This document shows positions 1 through 7,224 of a stretch of 8,892 nucleotides of DNA, in pieces. The position numbers and the translations under genes were made by a program. Source of the stretch: an uncultured Veillonella sp. (GTDB taxonomy: Bacteria > Bacillota > Negativicutes > Veillonellales > Veillonellaceae); the NCBI GenBank assembly GCA_900556785.1, contig USQK01000063.1:1-8892 (forward strand), written 5' to 3'. The notes below the pieces were generated by a model. It did no database searches and was not told the DNA's origin. It saw only the letters and a list, made by a program, of their open reading frames with translations. Within the stretch, counting starts at the first letter, position 1; every line of letters begins with the position of its first letter.

Positions 1-493
1 TTTCGGATTTAGGGAAGAAGTTGCCAATGTACGCCATGGAGGACGAGAAGTTGCCGCCCGCTAAACCGATAAGGGCAGTTAAAATCATAAATGTCATATA
101 AGAAGTTGTTGTATCTTGAACGGCAAAGCCAAGCCATACAACAGGAACTAATAAAATAAGTGTGGAAATAAATGTCCAGTTCTTACCACCGATTAAGGCT
201 GGCATGTAGGTATATACAAAACGTAATGTAGCACCTACAAGACCTGGTAATGCGGCTAATGTAAATAATTGATCTGTTGTAAAGTTAAAGCCAGCGCCAT
301 TTAGTTGTGCTGCAATGGTTGCCCATAAATACCATACACAGAATGAAAGGGTTAATGCAATTGTGGATATAACCAAGTTTTGTTTAGCGATTTTTTTACC
401 AAACTTTTCCCAAAATTCTGGATTTTCTGGTTGCCAATTAGCCACAATTTCGCTACGGCTTGCCCCTACTTGAGGCATTTTTAGTTCGCTCAT
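1..493 (-). CDS. narK: NarK-type nitrate/nitrite transporter (MFS), 5' part only
   Basis: This is the N-terminal 164 residues of a major facilitator family nitrate/nitrite transporter, reading leftward and cut by the window edge. Translating the minus strand from the ATG at 493-491 gives an open frame to base 2. It shows the NarK N-terminal pattern: a cytoplasmic segment with NWQPENPEFWEKFGKKIA (19-36), then membrane helices. GFNFTTDQLF (68-77) and a helix with Arg91 (GATLRFVYTY) follow; Arg91 corresponds to the substrate-binding Arg of TM2 in E. coli NarK. WLGFAVQDT (120-128) and the nitrate signature GLAGGNFSSSMAYIGNFFP (143-161) are also present. The start has an AAGGAG site at 508-503, nine bases upstream. 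In the family the protein imports nitrate and exports nitrite across the cytoplasmic membrane, which suits the divergent narGHJI operon. Proton symport versus nitrate/nitrite exchange cannot be decided from this fragment. Confidence 0.95.
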   Translation of the reverse strand, partial: MSELKMPQVGASRSEIVANWQPENPEFWEKFGKKIAKQNLVISTIALTLSFCVWYLWATIAAQLNGAGFNFTTDQLFTLAALPGLVGATLRFVYTYMPALIGGKNWTFISTLILLVPVVWLGFAVQDTTTSYMTFMILTALIGLAGGNFSSSMAYIGNFFPKSE

Positions 494-579
494 TTTGAAC
501 TTCTCCTTACTGAAAAACTATACATGCAATGAAGACATGGAAGATACACTTATCAGTCAATGTATATGAATATTGCAAT

Positions 580-596
580 CTATAGAATTTCTATAG
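580..596. repeat. Perfect 17-base palindrome in the predicted narK leader
   Basis: CTATAGAA and TTCTATAG form perfect 8-base arms around a single central T. It lies 87 bases upstream of the narK start codon and downstream of the predicted minus-strand promoter, so it would be in the narK 5' leader. It could be an operator for a second regulator or a weak RNA hairpin. No regulator is recognised for it, and the AT-rich context raises the chance of coincidence. Confidence 0.4.
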
Positions 597-674
597 AAAG
601 TATTCGAATTACTTAGAGAACTGAGTTATAATTATTGTATCAACAAAATTTGCAATGTCTTATATCACAAATAT

Positions 675-680
675 ATTATA
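675..680 (-). promoter_or_regulatory. Predicted -10 box for narK
   Basis: On the minus strand this reads TATAAT, a perfect -10 hexamer. No good -35 TTGACA is seen. Instead the CRP-type palindrome at 702-717 is centred 29.5 bases upstream, the class II spacing (about -41.5 from a start near 668). The implied narK leader is about 175 bases. AT-rich sequence produces chance TATAAT boxes, and one also occurs on the plus strand at 627-632, so the spacing is the main support. Confidence 0.5.
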
Positions 681-701
681 TATTGTAAAAATTTTTGTGA
701 A

Positions 702-717
702 TGTGACATAAAACACA
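702..717. promoter_or_regulatory. CRP-type operator shared by narK and the regulator gene
   Basis: TGTGA, six bases, then ACACA gives 9 of the 10 core bases of the CRP consensus TGTGA-N6-TCACA. The flanks continue the symmetry (AA before, CAT after). A further TGTGA half-site in direct orientation is at 696-700. The adjacent regulator has the CRP recognition residues R-E-x-x-x-R that read TGTGA, so it is the obvious candidate to bind here. The centre, 709.5, is 29.5 bases from the near edge of a TATAAT on each side, fitting class II activation of both divergent genes. Binding is inferred. Confidence 0.6.
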
Positions 718-738
718 CATATTCTGAAATTAATAAGT

Positions 739-744
739 TATAAT
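739..744 (+). promoter_or_regulatory. Predicted -10 box for the CRP/FNR-family regulator gene
   Basis: This is a TATAAT hexamer whose left edge is 29.5 bases from the centre of the 702-717 operator, with no recognisable -35 box, as expected for an activator-dependent promoter. A start near 751 would give a leader of about 98 bases. A second TATAAT at 768-773 could be used instead, which would put the operator near -70.5, also a known activator position. Confidence 0.5.
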
Positions 745-848
745 AATCATATATATACAAAAAAGTATATAATACATGTACTTTTACTATAAATAGATTA
801 GTATAACTAATGGATTTTATTTTAAAAGTACAATGGAGTGGTGAAGGT

Positions 849-1535
849 ATGGATGAAAATTTAATTAACCAATTACTTGCTTTGCCGGGCGAGGAACTCC
901 ATCTTAAAAAAGGTGATTTTCTCTTCCACGAGGGGGACAAGGCAGAACACTTTTACGTAGTGTTAAAAGGTAGAATGAGCATTAAGAAATTCGAATCTAG
1001 TGGGCACATTTTTGCGTTGCGTCTAGTAGGACCGAATAATGTAATTGGTGAGGTTCCGTTGTATGAGGAGAACACAAAAACATACGTGTTCAACGCCATC
1101 GCTCGGGAGGATTGCACTGTTTATTCCATTCGCTATGATTTGTTAGAATCAGCTATTGCAAAAGATCATTCATTGGCTATTGCGATGATGAAAATCTATA
1201 CATTACATATGCGGCGTCAACAGGCAAAATACCGAGACTTGCTGTTATACGGCAAGAAGGGAGCATTTTATTCTACCTTGTTGCGCTTAGCCAATAGTTA
1301 TGGTGTGAAGCGCGAGGATGGTATCTTTATCGATATCGCCCTAACAAATCAAGAGTTGGCTGAATTTGCTGCCACATCAAGAGAAAGTTTAAATCGCATG
1401 CTAAGTGAGTTGCGTAAGTTGGGCTATGTAGCCTATGATAAACACCATCTAGTAATCTGTGATTTTGATGCTTTAATCGGATTGCTTGATTTAGAGGTTG
1501 ATAATATAGACCCTAATATTAGTAATATCGAATAA
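849..1535 (+). CDS. CRP/FNR-family transcriptional regulator of nitrate respiration
   Basis: This is a 228-residue regulator with an N-terminal cyclic-nucleotide-binding fold (about 12-105), a dimer helix (about 105-135) and a C-terminal winged helix. The helix-turn-helix is at 165-192; within it SRESLNRML carries Arg178, Glu179 and Arg183, equivalent to CRP Arg180, Glu181 and Arg185, which predicts TGTGA half-sites. The ligand pocket has Gly-Glu (67-68), but the CRP Arg-Ser that holds the cAMP phosphate is replaced by residues around Thr76-Lys77, so cAMP binding is unlikely. Only two cysteines are present and there is no FNR-type cluster, so Fe-S oxygen sensing is also unlikely. An in-frame ATG at 810 would add 13 residues but has no ribosome site. 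The ATG at 849 has GGAG at 835-838, ten bases upstream, and gives the usual family length. Position between narK and narG suggests control of both. The signal (nitrate, nitrite, NO, redox) is unknown. Confidence 0.9.
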   Translation: MDENLINQLLALPGEELHLKKGDFLFHEGDKAEHFYVVLKGRMSIKKFESSGHIFALRLVGPNNVIGEVPLYEENTKTYVFNAIAREDCTVYSIRYDLLESAIAKDHSLAIAMMKIYTLHMRRQQAKYRDLLLYGKKGAFYSTLLRLANSYGVKREDGIFIDIALTNQELAEFAATSRESLNRMLSELRKLGYVAYDKHHLVICDFDALIGLLDLEVDNIDPNISNIE

Positions 1536-1546
1536 CAGTATTTTCT

Positions 1547-1583
1547 CCCTTGTGTTAGCTCAGCTAGCACAAGGGATTTTTTT
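1547..1583 (+). terminator. Strong intrinsic terminator or attenuator between the regulator and narG
   Basis: Arms CCCTTGTGTTAGCT (1547-1560) and AGCTAGCACAAGGG (1562-1575) pair over their length with one G-U wobble; the innermost pairs must open to form the loop. ATTTTTTT follows (1576-1583). It ends the regulator transcript 12 bases after its stop codon. The narG Shine-Dalgarno begins only 9 bases further on, so the hairpin also lies in any upstream-initiated narG leader and may act as an attenuator. The arms contain TTGTG and CACAA, but too far apart for a standard CRP-type site. Confidence 0.85.
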
Positions 1584-1606
1584 GTAGTTTTGAAGGAGGA
1601 CACGAG

Positions 1607-4600
1607 ATGAGCTTGTTGTCTCAAAAGTTTAAGTTTCTTCGCAAGAAGGAAGTATCTCCAAGTGGTCATCAAATCACAGAAGATGGTGGTCGCGAGTGGG
1701 AAAATTTTTATCGTGATCGTTGGTCTTACGATAAAGTAGTCCGTACGACTCATGGTGTAAACTGTACTGGTTCTTGTAGCTGGAACATTTATGTTAAAAA
1801 TGGTGTTGTAGCTTGGGAAAATCAAGCAACTGATTACCCTGAAACACCAGATGATATGCCGGATTACGAACCACGTGGGTGCCCTCGTGGTGCGACCTTC
1901 TCTTGGTATCTCTATAGCCCTTTGCGCGTAAAATATCCTTATGTACGTGGCGAATTGGCTGAGCTTTGGAGAGAAGCAAAGAAGAATGCTAAGAACCCAA
2001 TCGAAGCTTGGAAATCTATCGTAGAAGATCCTGAAAAAGCGAAAAAATATAAGTCTGCCCGTGGTATGGGTGGCTTTGTGCGCTCCACATGGGATGAAGC
2101 AACAGAAATCACTGCAGCATCCTTACTATATACAGCAAAAACTTACGGCCCTGACCGCAACGCAGGATTCTCAGTAATTCCTGCGATGTCCATGTTGTCC
2201 TATGCAGCAGGGGCTCGTTTCCTTAACTTGATGGGTGGTACACCATTGTCCTTCTATGACTGGTATGCCGATTTGCCACCTTCCAGCCCTCAAGTTTGGG
2301 GTGAACAAACTGATACACCTGAATCTGGTGACTGGTATAATGCTGGTTACATTATGACGTGGGGTTCTAACGTACCGTTGACTCGTACGCCAGATGCTCA
2401 CTTCTTGACAGAGGTTCGCTATAAAGGGACTAAGGTAGTATCGGTGTCTCCTGACTATGCGGAATCTACAACTTCTTCTGATGCATGGCTCAATGTAAAA
2501 GCTGGTACCGATGCGGCTCTTGCCATGGCAATGGGTCACGTTATTCTAAAAGAATATTACATCGATAAAGAAACTCCATACTTCAAAGAGTATGCAAAAG
2601 AGTTTACAGATATGCCATTCCTTGTGCGTGTTGAAGACATCAACGGCACGGTTCAACCAGGCCGTTTCTTGAATGCTAAGGACTTAGGCCGCCAAGAGGA
2701 AGGCGCTGACTTCCAAATGGTATTGATTGATGAACTAACAAATGAAATCGTTGTTCCTAATGGTACAATGGGTGAACGTCACACACATCCTGAGAAATGG
2801 AACTTACGTCTTGAAAATCGTGATACAGGGGCTAAAATCGATCCTCGTTTATCAGTATTTGATCAACGGGAAGATGTGACTGTTGTTAAATTGCCATACT
2901 TTGGTGATGAAGAGCACGAAGGCATTATTGAACGCGCTATTCCAACTATTACAGTACAAACTGTTGATGGTCCTATGAAAGTGACTACTGTATACGATCT
3001 TATTCTTGCTAACTATGGTATTGACCGCGGTATCGGTGGTGAGGTAGCGACAGCTTACACTGACGACACACCTTATACACCTACATGGCAAGAAAAAATC
3101 ACTGGCGTAAAAGCGGACATTGCTATTGCTACAGCACGTGAGTTTGCAGATAATGCAGAAAAAACGAAAGGTCGTTCCATGATTATCATGGGCGGTGGTA
3201 TCAACCACTGGTACCATGCCGATGTTATTTACCGCACTATTTTGAACCTTATCATGTTCTGTGGTACAGAAGGCGTTAACGGTGGTGGTTGGGCCCACTA
3301 CGTAGGTCAAGAAAAACTTCGTCCTGTTGAAGGTTGGGGTGGTATCATGACTGCCAATGACTGGAGTAAGGCTCCTCGTTTGCAAAATGGTACATCTTGG
3401 TTCTACTTTGCTACAGAGCAATATCGTTCTGACTGCATCGATTTGGCAGACCGCGTATCTAAATTGGCTAAACCTCGCTATCGTCATCCTGGGGATTACA
3501 ATGTATTAGCAGCTCGTTTAGGCTGGTTGCCATCTTATCCTACTTTCAATAAAGGTAGCCAAGAATTGATTAATGATGCTCGCGCAGCCGGTGCTAGTAC
3601 AGAAGCAGAAATCAACCAATATGTAGCACAAGCCTTGAAAAATAAAGATTTACAATTCTGCGTAGAGGATCCTGCAGCTAAAGAAAACCACCCTCGCAAC
3701 CTGTTTGTATGGCGTGCGAACCTTATCGGCTCCTCTTCTAAAGGTCATGAGTACTTCTTGAAACATTTATTAGGCACAAAAAATGCCGTATTGGAAGATG
3801 ATGATGCTCCTACGCGTCCAGAAGAAATTAAATGGCGCGAAGCAGATGGTGCGGGTAAGCTTGATCTCTTAATTGATATCGACTTCCGTATGGCGTCTAC
3901 AGGTTTATATTCTGATATCGTGTTCCCCGCAGCTACATGGTATGAAAAAGAAGACTTGTCTTCTACGGACATGCATCCATATGTACATGTATTCCAAGCA
4001 GCTGTTGATTGCGCATGGGAAACTAAATCTGACTGGGATACATTCCGCACTCTTGCAGAAACAGTATCTCGCGTAGCAAAAGAATCTGGCTTTACAGAAT
4101 ATGAAGATATTGTAGCTACTCCACTTGGCCATGATAGCCCAGGCGAAGTAGCGCAACCAGAAGGTAAAGTTCTTGATTGGAGTAAAGGCGAATGTGAACC
4201 AATCCCTGGTAAAACAATGCCGAACCTCGTTCATGTAAAACGCGATTACAGTCAGATCTTTGAAAAATACATTGCTTTAGGACCTAATATCGAAAATAAA
4301 ATGGGTGCTCACGGTTTGGCGTGGGATGTATCTGACGAATATCAAACATTGTATGGTCAAAATGGTACGATTGATAATCCAGACTTCATTTCTCATGGCC
4401 GTCCAAGCATTTACGAATGTAAGGAAGCTTGTAATGTTGTATTAACATTATCTTCTTGTACAAATGGTAAATTAGCGGTTCGTTCTTGGAAAGCGATGGA
4501 AGAAAAAACAGGTCTTTCTGGGCTTGAAAAGAATGCAAAAGGTCGCGAACAAGAAAAGATTACTTTCGATGACATGGTTCGTCAACCACGCTTTATCATT

Positions 4601-5284
4601 AGCTCTGTAACAAGTACTGGTAAGAACGATAAAAATCGTCGTTATTCTCCATTTACAACATCTACAGAAGATAAGGTACCATTCCGTACTGTAACAGGTC
4701 GTCAATCGTTCTATTGTGATCATGAAATGATGCGCGACTATGGCGAAGCTATGGCATTGTACAAACCTGTATTGTCATATAAACCAGTACAAGGTGATTA
4801 TAAACAAGAAGGTATTCCAGAAATTACGTTGAAATACTTAACACCACATAATAAGTGGTCTACACATAGTATGTACTTTGATAGCCAACAAATGTTAACA
4901 TTATTCCGCGGAGGCCAAACAATTTGGCTTAACGAAGATGATGCAGCAGAAATTGGTGTTAAAGATAACGACTGGGTAGAAGCTTTCAATAAAAATGGTG
5001 TAGTTGCAGCTCGTGCAGTTGTATCTCCACGTATTCCTCGTGGCATTTCTTATATGCATCACTCCCAAGACCGTCACATCAACGTTCCTGGTACGCAAGT
5101 TAAGAAAGATCGTCGCGGTGGTACACACAATGCGCCAACACATATTCACATGAAGCCGACACACATGATCGGCGGTTATGGTCAATTGAGCTATGGCTTT
5201 AACTACTATGGCCCAACTGGTAACCAACGTGATATGACAATTGTGGCTCGTAAATTGAAGGAGGTGGATTGGCTTGAAGATTAA
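1607..5284 (+). CDS. narG: Respiratory nitrate reductase, alpha (molybdenum) subunit NarG
   Basis: This 1225-residue catalytic subunit reduces nitrate to nitrite at a bis-molybdopterin guanine dinucleotide centre on the cytoplasmic side of the membrane. Length matches E. coli NarG (1247). The FS0 [4Fe-4S] ligands His49, Cys53, Cys57 and Cys92 sit in HGVNCTGSCSW and EPRGCPRG, at the same numbers as E. coli. The molybdenum ligand Asp218 is in LSFYDWYADLPP (E. coli Asp222), followed by WGEQTDTPESGDWY. The molybdopterin oxidoreductase body follows, then a C-terminal dinucleotide-binding domain with LTPHNKWSTHSMY and IPRGISYMHH. The N-terminus lacks a working twin-arginine signal, as expected for the NarG rather than the periplasmic type. 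The start is fixed by AAGGAGG at 1593-1599, seven bases before ATG. Its end overlaps narH by 11 bases. No key residue is missing. Confidence 0.98.
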   Translation: MSLLSQKFKFLRKKEVSPSGHQITEDGGREWENFYRDRWSYDKVVRTTHGVNCTGSCSWNIYVKNGVVAWENQATDYPETPDDMPDYEPRGCPRGATFSWYLYSPLRVKYPYVRGELAELWREAKKNAKNPIEAWKSIVEDPEKAKKYKSARGMGGFVRSTWDEATEITAASLLYTAKTYGPDRNAGFSVIPAMSMLSYAAGARFLNLMGGTPLSFYDWYADLPPSSPQVWGEQTDTPESGDWYNAGYIMTWGSNVPLTRTPDAHFLTEVRYKGTKVVSVSPDYAESTTSSDAWLNVKAGTDAALAMAMGHVILKEYYIDKETPYFKEYAKEFTDMPFLVRVEDINGTVQPGRFLNAKDLGRQEEGADFQMVLIDELTNEIVVPNGTMGERHTHPEKWNLRLENRDTGAKIDPRLSVFDQREDVTVVKLPYFGDEEHEGIIERAIPTITVQTVDGPMKVTTVYDLILANYGIDRGIGGEVATAYTDDTPYTPTWQEKITGVKADIAIATAREFADNAEKTKGRSMIIMGGGINHWYHADVIYRTILNLIMFCGTEGVNGGGWAHYVGQEKLRPVEGWGGIMTANDWSKAPRLQNGTSWFYFATEQYRSDCIDLADRVSKLAKPRYRHPGDYNVLAARLGWLPSYPTFNKGSQELINDARAAGASTEAEINQYVAQALKNKDLQFCVEDPAAKENHPRNLFVWRANLIGSSSKGHEYFLKHLLGTKNAVLEDDDAPTRPEEIKWREADGAGKLDLLIDIDFRMASTGLYSDIVFPAATWYEKEDLSSTDMHPYVHVFQAAVDCAWETKSDWDTFRTLAETVSRVAKESGFTEYEDIVATPLGHDSPGEVAQPEGKVLDWSKGECEPIPGKTMPNLVHVKRDYSQIFEKYIALGPNIENKMGAHGLAWDVSDEYQTLYGQNGTIDNPDFISHGRPSIYECKEACNVVLTLSSCTNGKLAVRSWKAMEEKTGLSGLEKNAKGREQEKITFDDMVRQPRFIISSVTSTGKNDKNRRYSPFTTSTEDKVPFRTVTGRQSFYCDHEMMRDYGEAMALYKPVLSYKPVQGDYKQEGIPEITLKYLTPHNKWSTHSMYFDSQQMLTLFRGGQTIWLNEDDAAEIGVKDNDWVEAFNKNGVVAARAVVSPRIPRGISYMHHSQDRHINVPGTQVKKDRRGGTHNAPTHIHMKPTHMIGGYGQLSYGFNYYGPTGNQRDMTIVARKLKEVDWLED

Positions 5285-6707
5285 AGCTCAAGTATCCATG
5301 GTCCTAAATTTGGACAAGTGTTTAGGCTGTCATACATGCTCTATTACTTGTAAAAATACATGGACGAACCGCGAAGGCGCGGAATATATGTACTTTAATA
5401 ACGTGGAAACCCGCCCTGGCGTGGGTTACCCACGTAATTGGGAAAACCAAGAGAAATGGAAGGGTGGCTGGACTCTCGATAAAAGCGGTAATTTGGCGCT
5501 TTCCACAGGCTCTAAAGGCTCTCGATTGATGAAGTTGTTCTATCATCCAGAACAACCAGAAATTACGGATTACTTTGAACCTTGGACATACGATTATGAG
5601 ACATTGATTCATACCGGTCGTAAAAATAATCAACCTGTAGCACGTCCTCGTTCTTTGTTAACAAAGCAAAAAATGGAAGTAACATGGGGCCCTAACTGGG
5701 ATGATGATTTGGCTGGTGGTCATCATGCACGGGAAGATGTGAACTTGGCTAAAATGGGTGATGATATCGTATTTGACTACGAAGAAGTATTCATGCGTTA
5801 TTTACCACGTCTTTGTAACCACTGTTTGAATCCTGCATGTGTAGCAGCATGTCCATCCGGTGCTATCTACAAGCGTGATGAAGATGGTGTTGTACTTGTT
5901 TCTCAAGATGTATGCCGCGGTTGGAGACATTGCGTTCCATCTTGCCCATACAAAAAAATCTTCTATAACTGGGAAACAAATAAAGCTGAAAAATGTGTAT
6001 TCTGTTACCCTCGTTTGGAAAATGGCTTGCCTCAAATTTGCGCTGAAACATGTGTAGGTCGTATGCGCTATGTTGGTGTAGTTTTATACGATATGGACAA
6101 AGTTCAAGAAATGGCAGCTACGAAGGATGAACAAGAAATTTACCAAAATACAGTAGATTTGATCTTGGATCCTAATGATCCAGAGGTTATTAAAGCCGCT
6201 CGTGAAGCAGGTATCTCTGAAGCCTTCTTGAAAGCAGCTAAAAAATCTCCTGTTTACAAGCTTGTAAAAGAATGGGGCGTTGCATTGCCATTGCATCCAG
6301 AGTATCGCACATTGCCAATGGTTTGGTATGTGCCACCGCTCAGCCCAATCTTACAACGTGTTACATCTGATGTATACTTGCCAGATGCACATGAAATGCG
6401 CGTGCCTGTACAATACTTAGCTAATATGTTTACTGCTGGTAATACAGATATTTTAGCTCGTGTATTACAACGCATTCTCGATATGCGTGAATACATGCGC
6501 CGCCGTGAGACAGGTGACGAAGCAATCGCTCATGAAGTAGATCTTACAGAAGAGCAAATGTATGCTATGTACAAATTATTAGCCTTGTCTAAATATAATG
6601 ATCGTTTTGTTATCCCATCCGATGTTAACGTATCTCGCGAAGGTCGCTTAGAAATGCAACACAATCGTGGTTTTGCATGCCCGACAGGGGGTTGCCATAA
6701 TGGATGA
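5274..6707 (+). CDS. narH: Respiratory nitrate reductase, beta (iron-sulfur) subunit NarH
   Basis: This 477-residue subunit transfers electrons from the NarI hemes to NarG through four Fe-S clusters (E. coli NarH is 512 residues). Cluster ligands are all visible: CLGCHTCSITC (16-26), Cys181/184/189/193 in LCNHCLNPACVAACP, Cys214/220/224 with Trp217 in CRGWRHCVPSCP, and Cys241/244/256/260. Trp217 stands in place of a fourth cysteine, the hallmark of the [3Fe-4S] cluster in this family. The start codon is UUG at 5274, eight bases after an AAGGAGGT site (5258-5265). From it the protein begins MKIKAQVSMVLNLDKC, aligning end to end with known NarH N-termini. It overlaps the end of narG by 11 bases and the start of narJ by 8, so translation is likely coupled. 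Confidence 0.98.
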   Translation: MKIKAQVSMVLNLDKCLGCHTCSITCKNTWTNREGAEYMYFNNVETRPGVGYPRNWENQEKWKGGWTLDKSGNLALSTGSKGSRLMKLFYHPEQPEITDYFEPWTYDYETLIHTGRKNNQPVARPRSLLTKQKMEVTWGPNWDDDLAGGHHAREDVNLAKMGDDIVFDYEEVFMRYLPRLCNHCLNPACVAACPSGAIYKRDEDGVVLVSQDVCRGWRHCVPSCPYKKIFYNWETNKAEKCVFCYPRLENGLPQICAETCVGRMRYVGVVLYDMDKVQEMAATKDEQEIYQNTVDLILDPNDPEVIKAAREAGISEAFLKAAKKSPVYKLVKEWGVALPLHPEYRTLPMVWYVPPLSPILQRVTSDVYLPDAHEMRVPVQYLANMFTAGNTDILARVLQRILDMREYMRRRETGDEAIAHEVDLTEEQMYAMYKLLALSKYNDRFVIPSDVNVSREGRLEMQHNRGFACPTGGCHNG

Positions 6708-7224
6708 TGCACAAAAAATAGCTCTCATTGCTTCTTTTTTGCTTCGGTATCCAGATGAATCTTGGTACAATGAACTTGGTGAATGGAAAGAGGATACTTA
6801 CTCTGTTGAGCATCCTCAGCTTCGCCAAGGATTGCTAGAGTTCTTTGATTACATTGAAGAAACGGATCGTAAGGCCTTTGAAGACCAATACGTACGTATC
6901 TTTGACTTCAGCCGTAATACGACGATGTACTTATCGACTTACGAATTGCAAGGTACAGGGGAACAAGCAGAGGAACTCGTTAAATATAAAGCCTTCTTCC
7001 TAGAAAATGGCTATGATTTACCAAAGGAGATGCCTGACTATATTCCAGCTATTTTAGAGTTATGTGCAGTTATCGAACCTGAAAAGGCTCGTGAAGTATA
7101 TGATTATTGTAAACCAAAGCTAGAATATATTAGGGATCGATTGATCGAAGCAAAACTGACCTATGCATTCTTATTTGATATCATATTGTCGGTTGCAAAT
7201 GGATTGGAGGACGGTGCACGATGA
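6700..7224 (+). CDS. narJ: Nitrate reductase assembly chaperone NarJ
   Basis: This is a 174-residue member of the NarJ/TorD chaperone family, a cytoplasmic helical protein that binds apo-NarG and allows molybdenum cofactor insertion before NarGH docks on NarI. It is not part of the final enzyme. Visible motifs are the N-terminal FLLRYPDESW (13-22), YVRIFDFSRNTTMYLSTYEL (64-83) and LPKEMPDYIPAILELCA (107-123), the last being the conserved L-P-x-x-x-P-x-x-x-P-x-x-L-E type. The frame stays open upstream to an ATG at 6667, but the start at 6700 is better: it has AGGGGG at 6686-6691, eight bases away, and gives the usual MDDAQKIALIASFLL beginning. It overlaps narH by 8 bases and narI by 4. Confidence 0.95.
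   Translation: MDDAQKIALIASFLLRYPDESWYNELGEWKEDTYSVEHPQLRQGLLEFFDYIEETDRKAFEDQYVRIFDFSRNTTMYLSTYELQGTGEQAEELVKYKAFFLENGYDLPKEMPDYIPAILELCAVIEPEKAREVYDYCKPKLEYIRDRLIEAKLTYAFLFDIILSVANGLEDGAR

Noticed and set aside
665..700. TCACAAA (665-671) and TTTGTGA (694-700) as an operator or terminator stem
   Set aside because: The arms are 22 bases apart, too far for a dimer site, and the AT-rich loop and lack of GC pairs make a terminator unlikely. They may be chance half-sites.
665..940. Minus-strand open frame of 91 codons across the start of the regulator gene
   Set aside because: It overlaps the control region and the regulator's conserved N-terminus, has no ribosome site, and its translation resembles no known family; it is a shadow frame.
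1551..1571. TTGTG...CACAA in the terminator arms as a CRP/FNR-type operator for narG
   Set aside because: The half-sites TGTGT and GCACA are 11 bases apart instead of six, so the standard dimer spacing is not met; the terminator hairpin explains the symmetry.
1607..1660. Twin-arginine export signal on NarG
   Set aside because: The N-terminus has KFKFLRKK but no RR motif followed by a hydrophobic stretch. NarG of the NarGHI type stays on the cytoplasmic side.
2852..3487. Long minus-strand open frame (211 codons) inside narG
   Set aside because: It lies wholly within the conserved NarG coding sequence, and its cysteine- and threonine-rich translation looks like an antisense shadow. The other antisense frames in narG and narH were rejected for the same reason.
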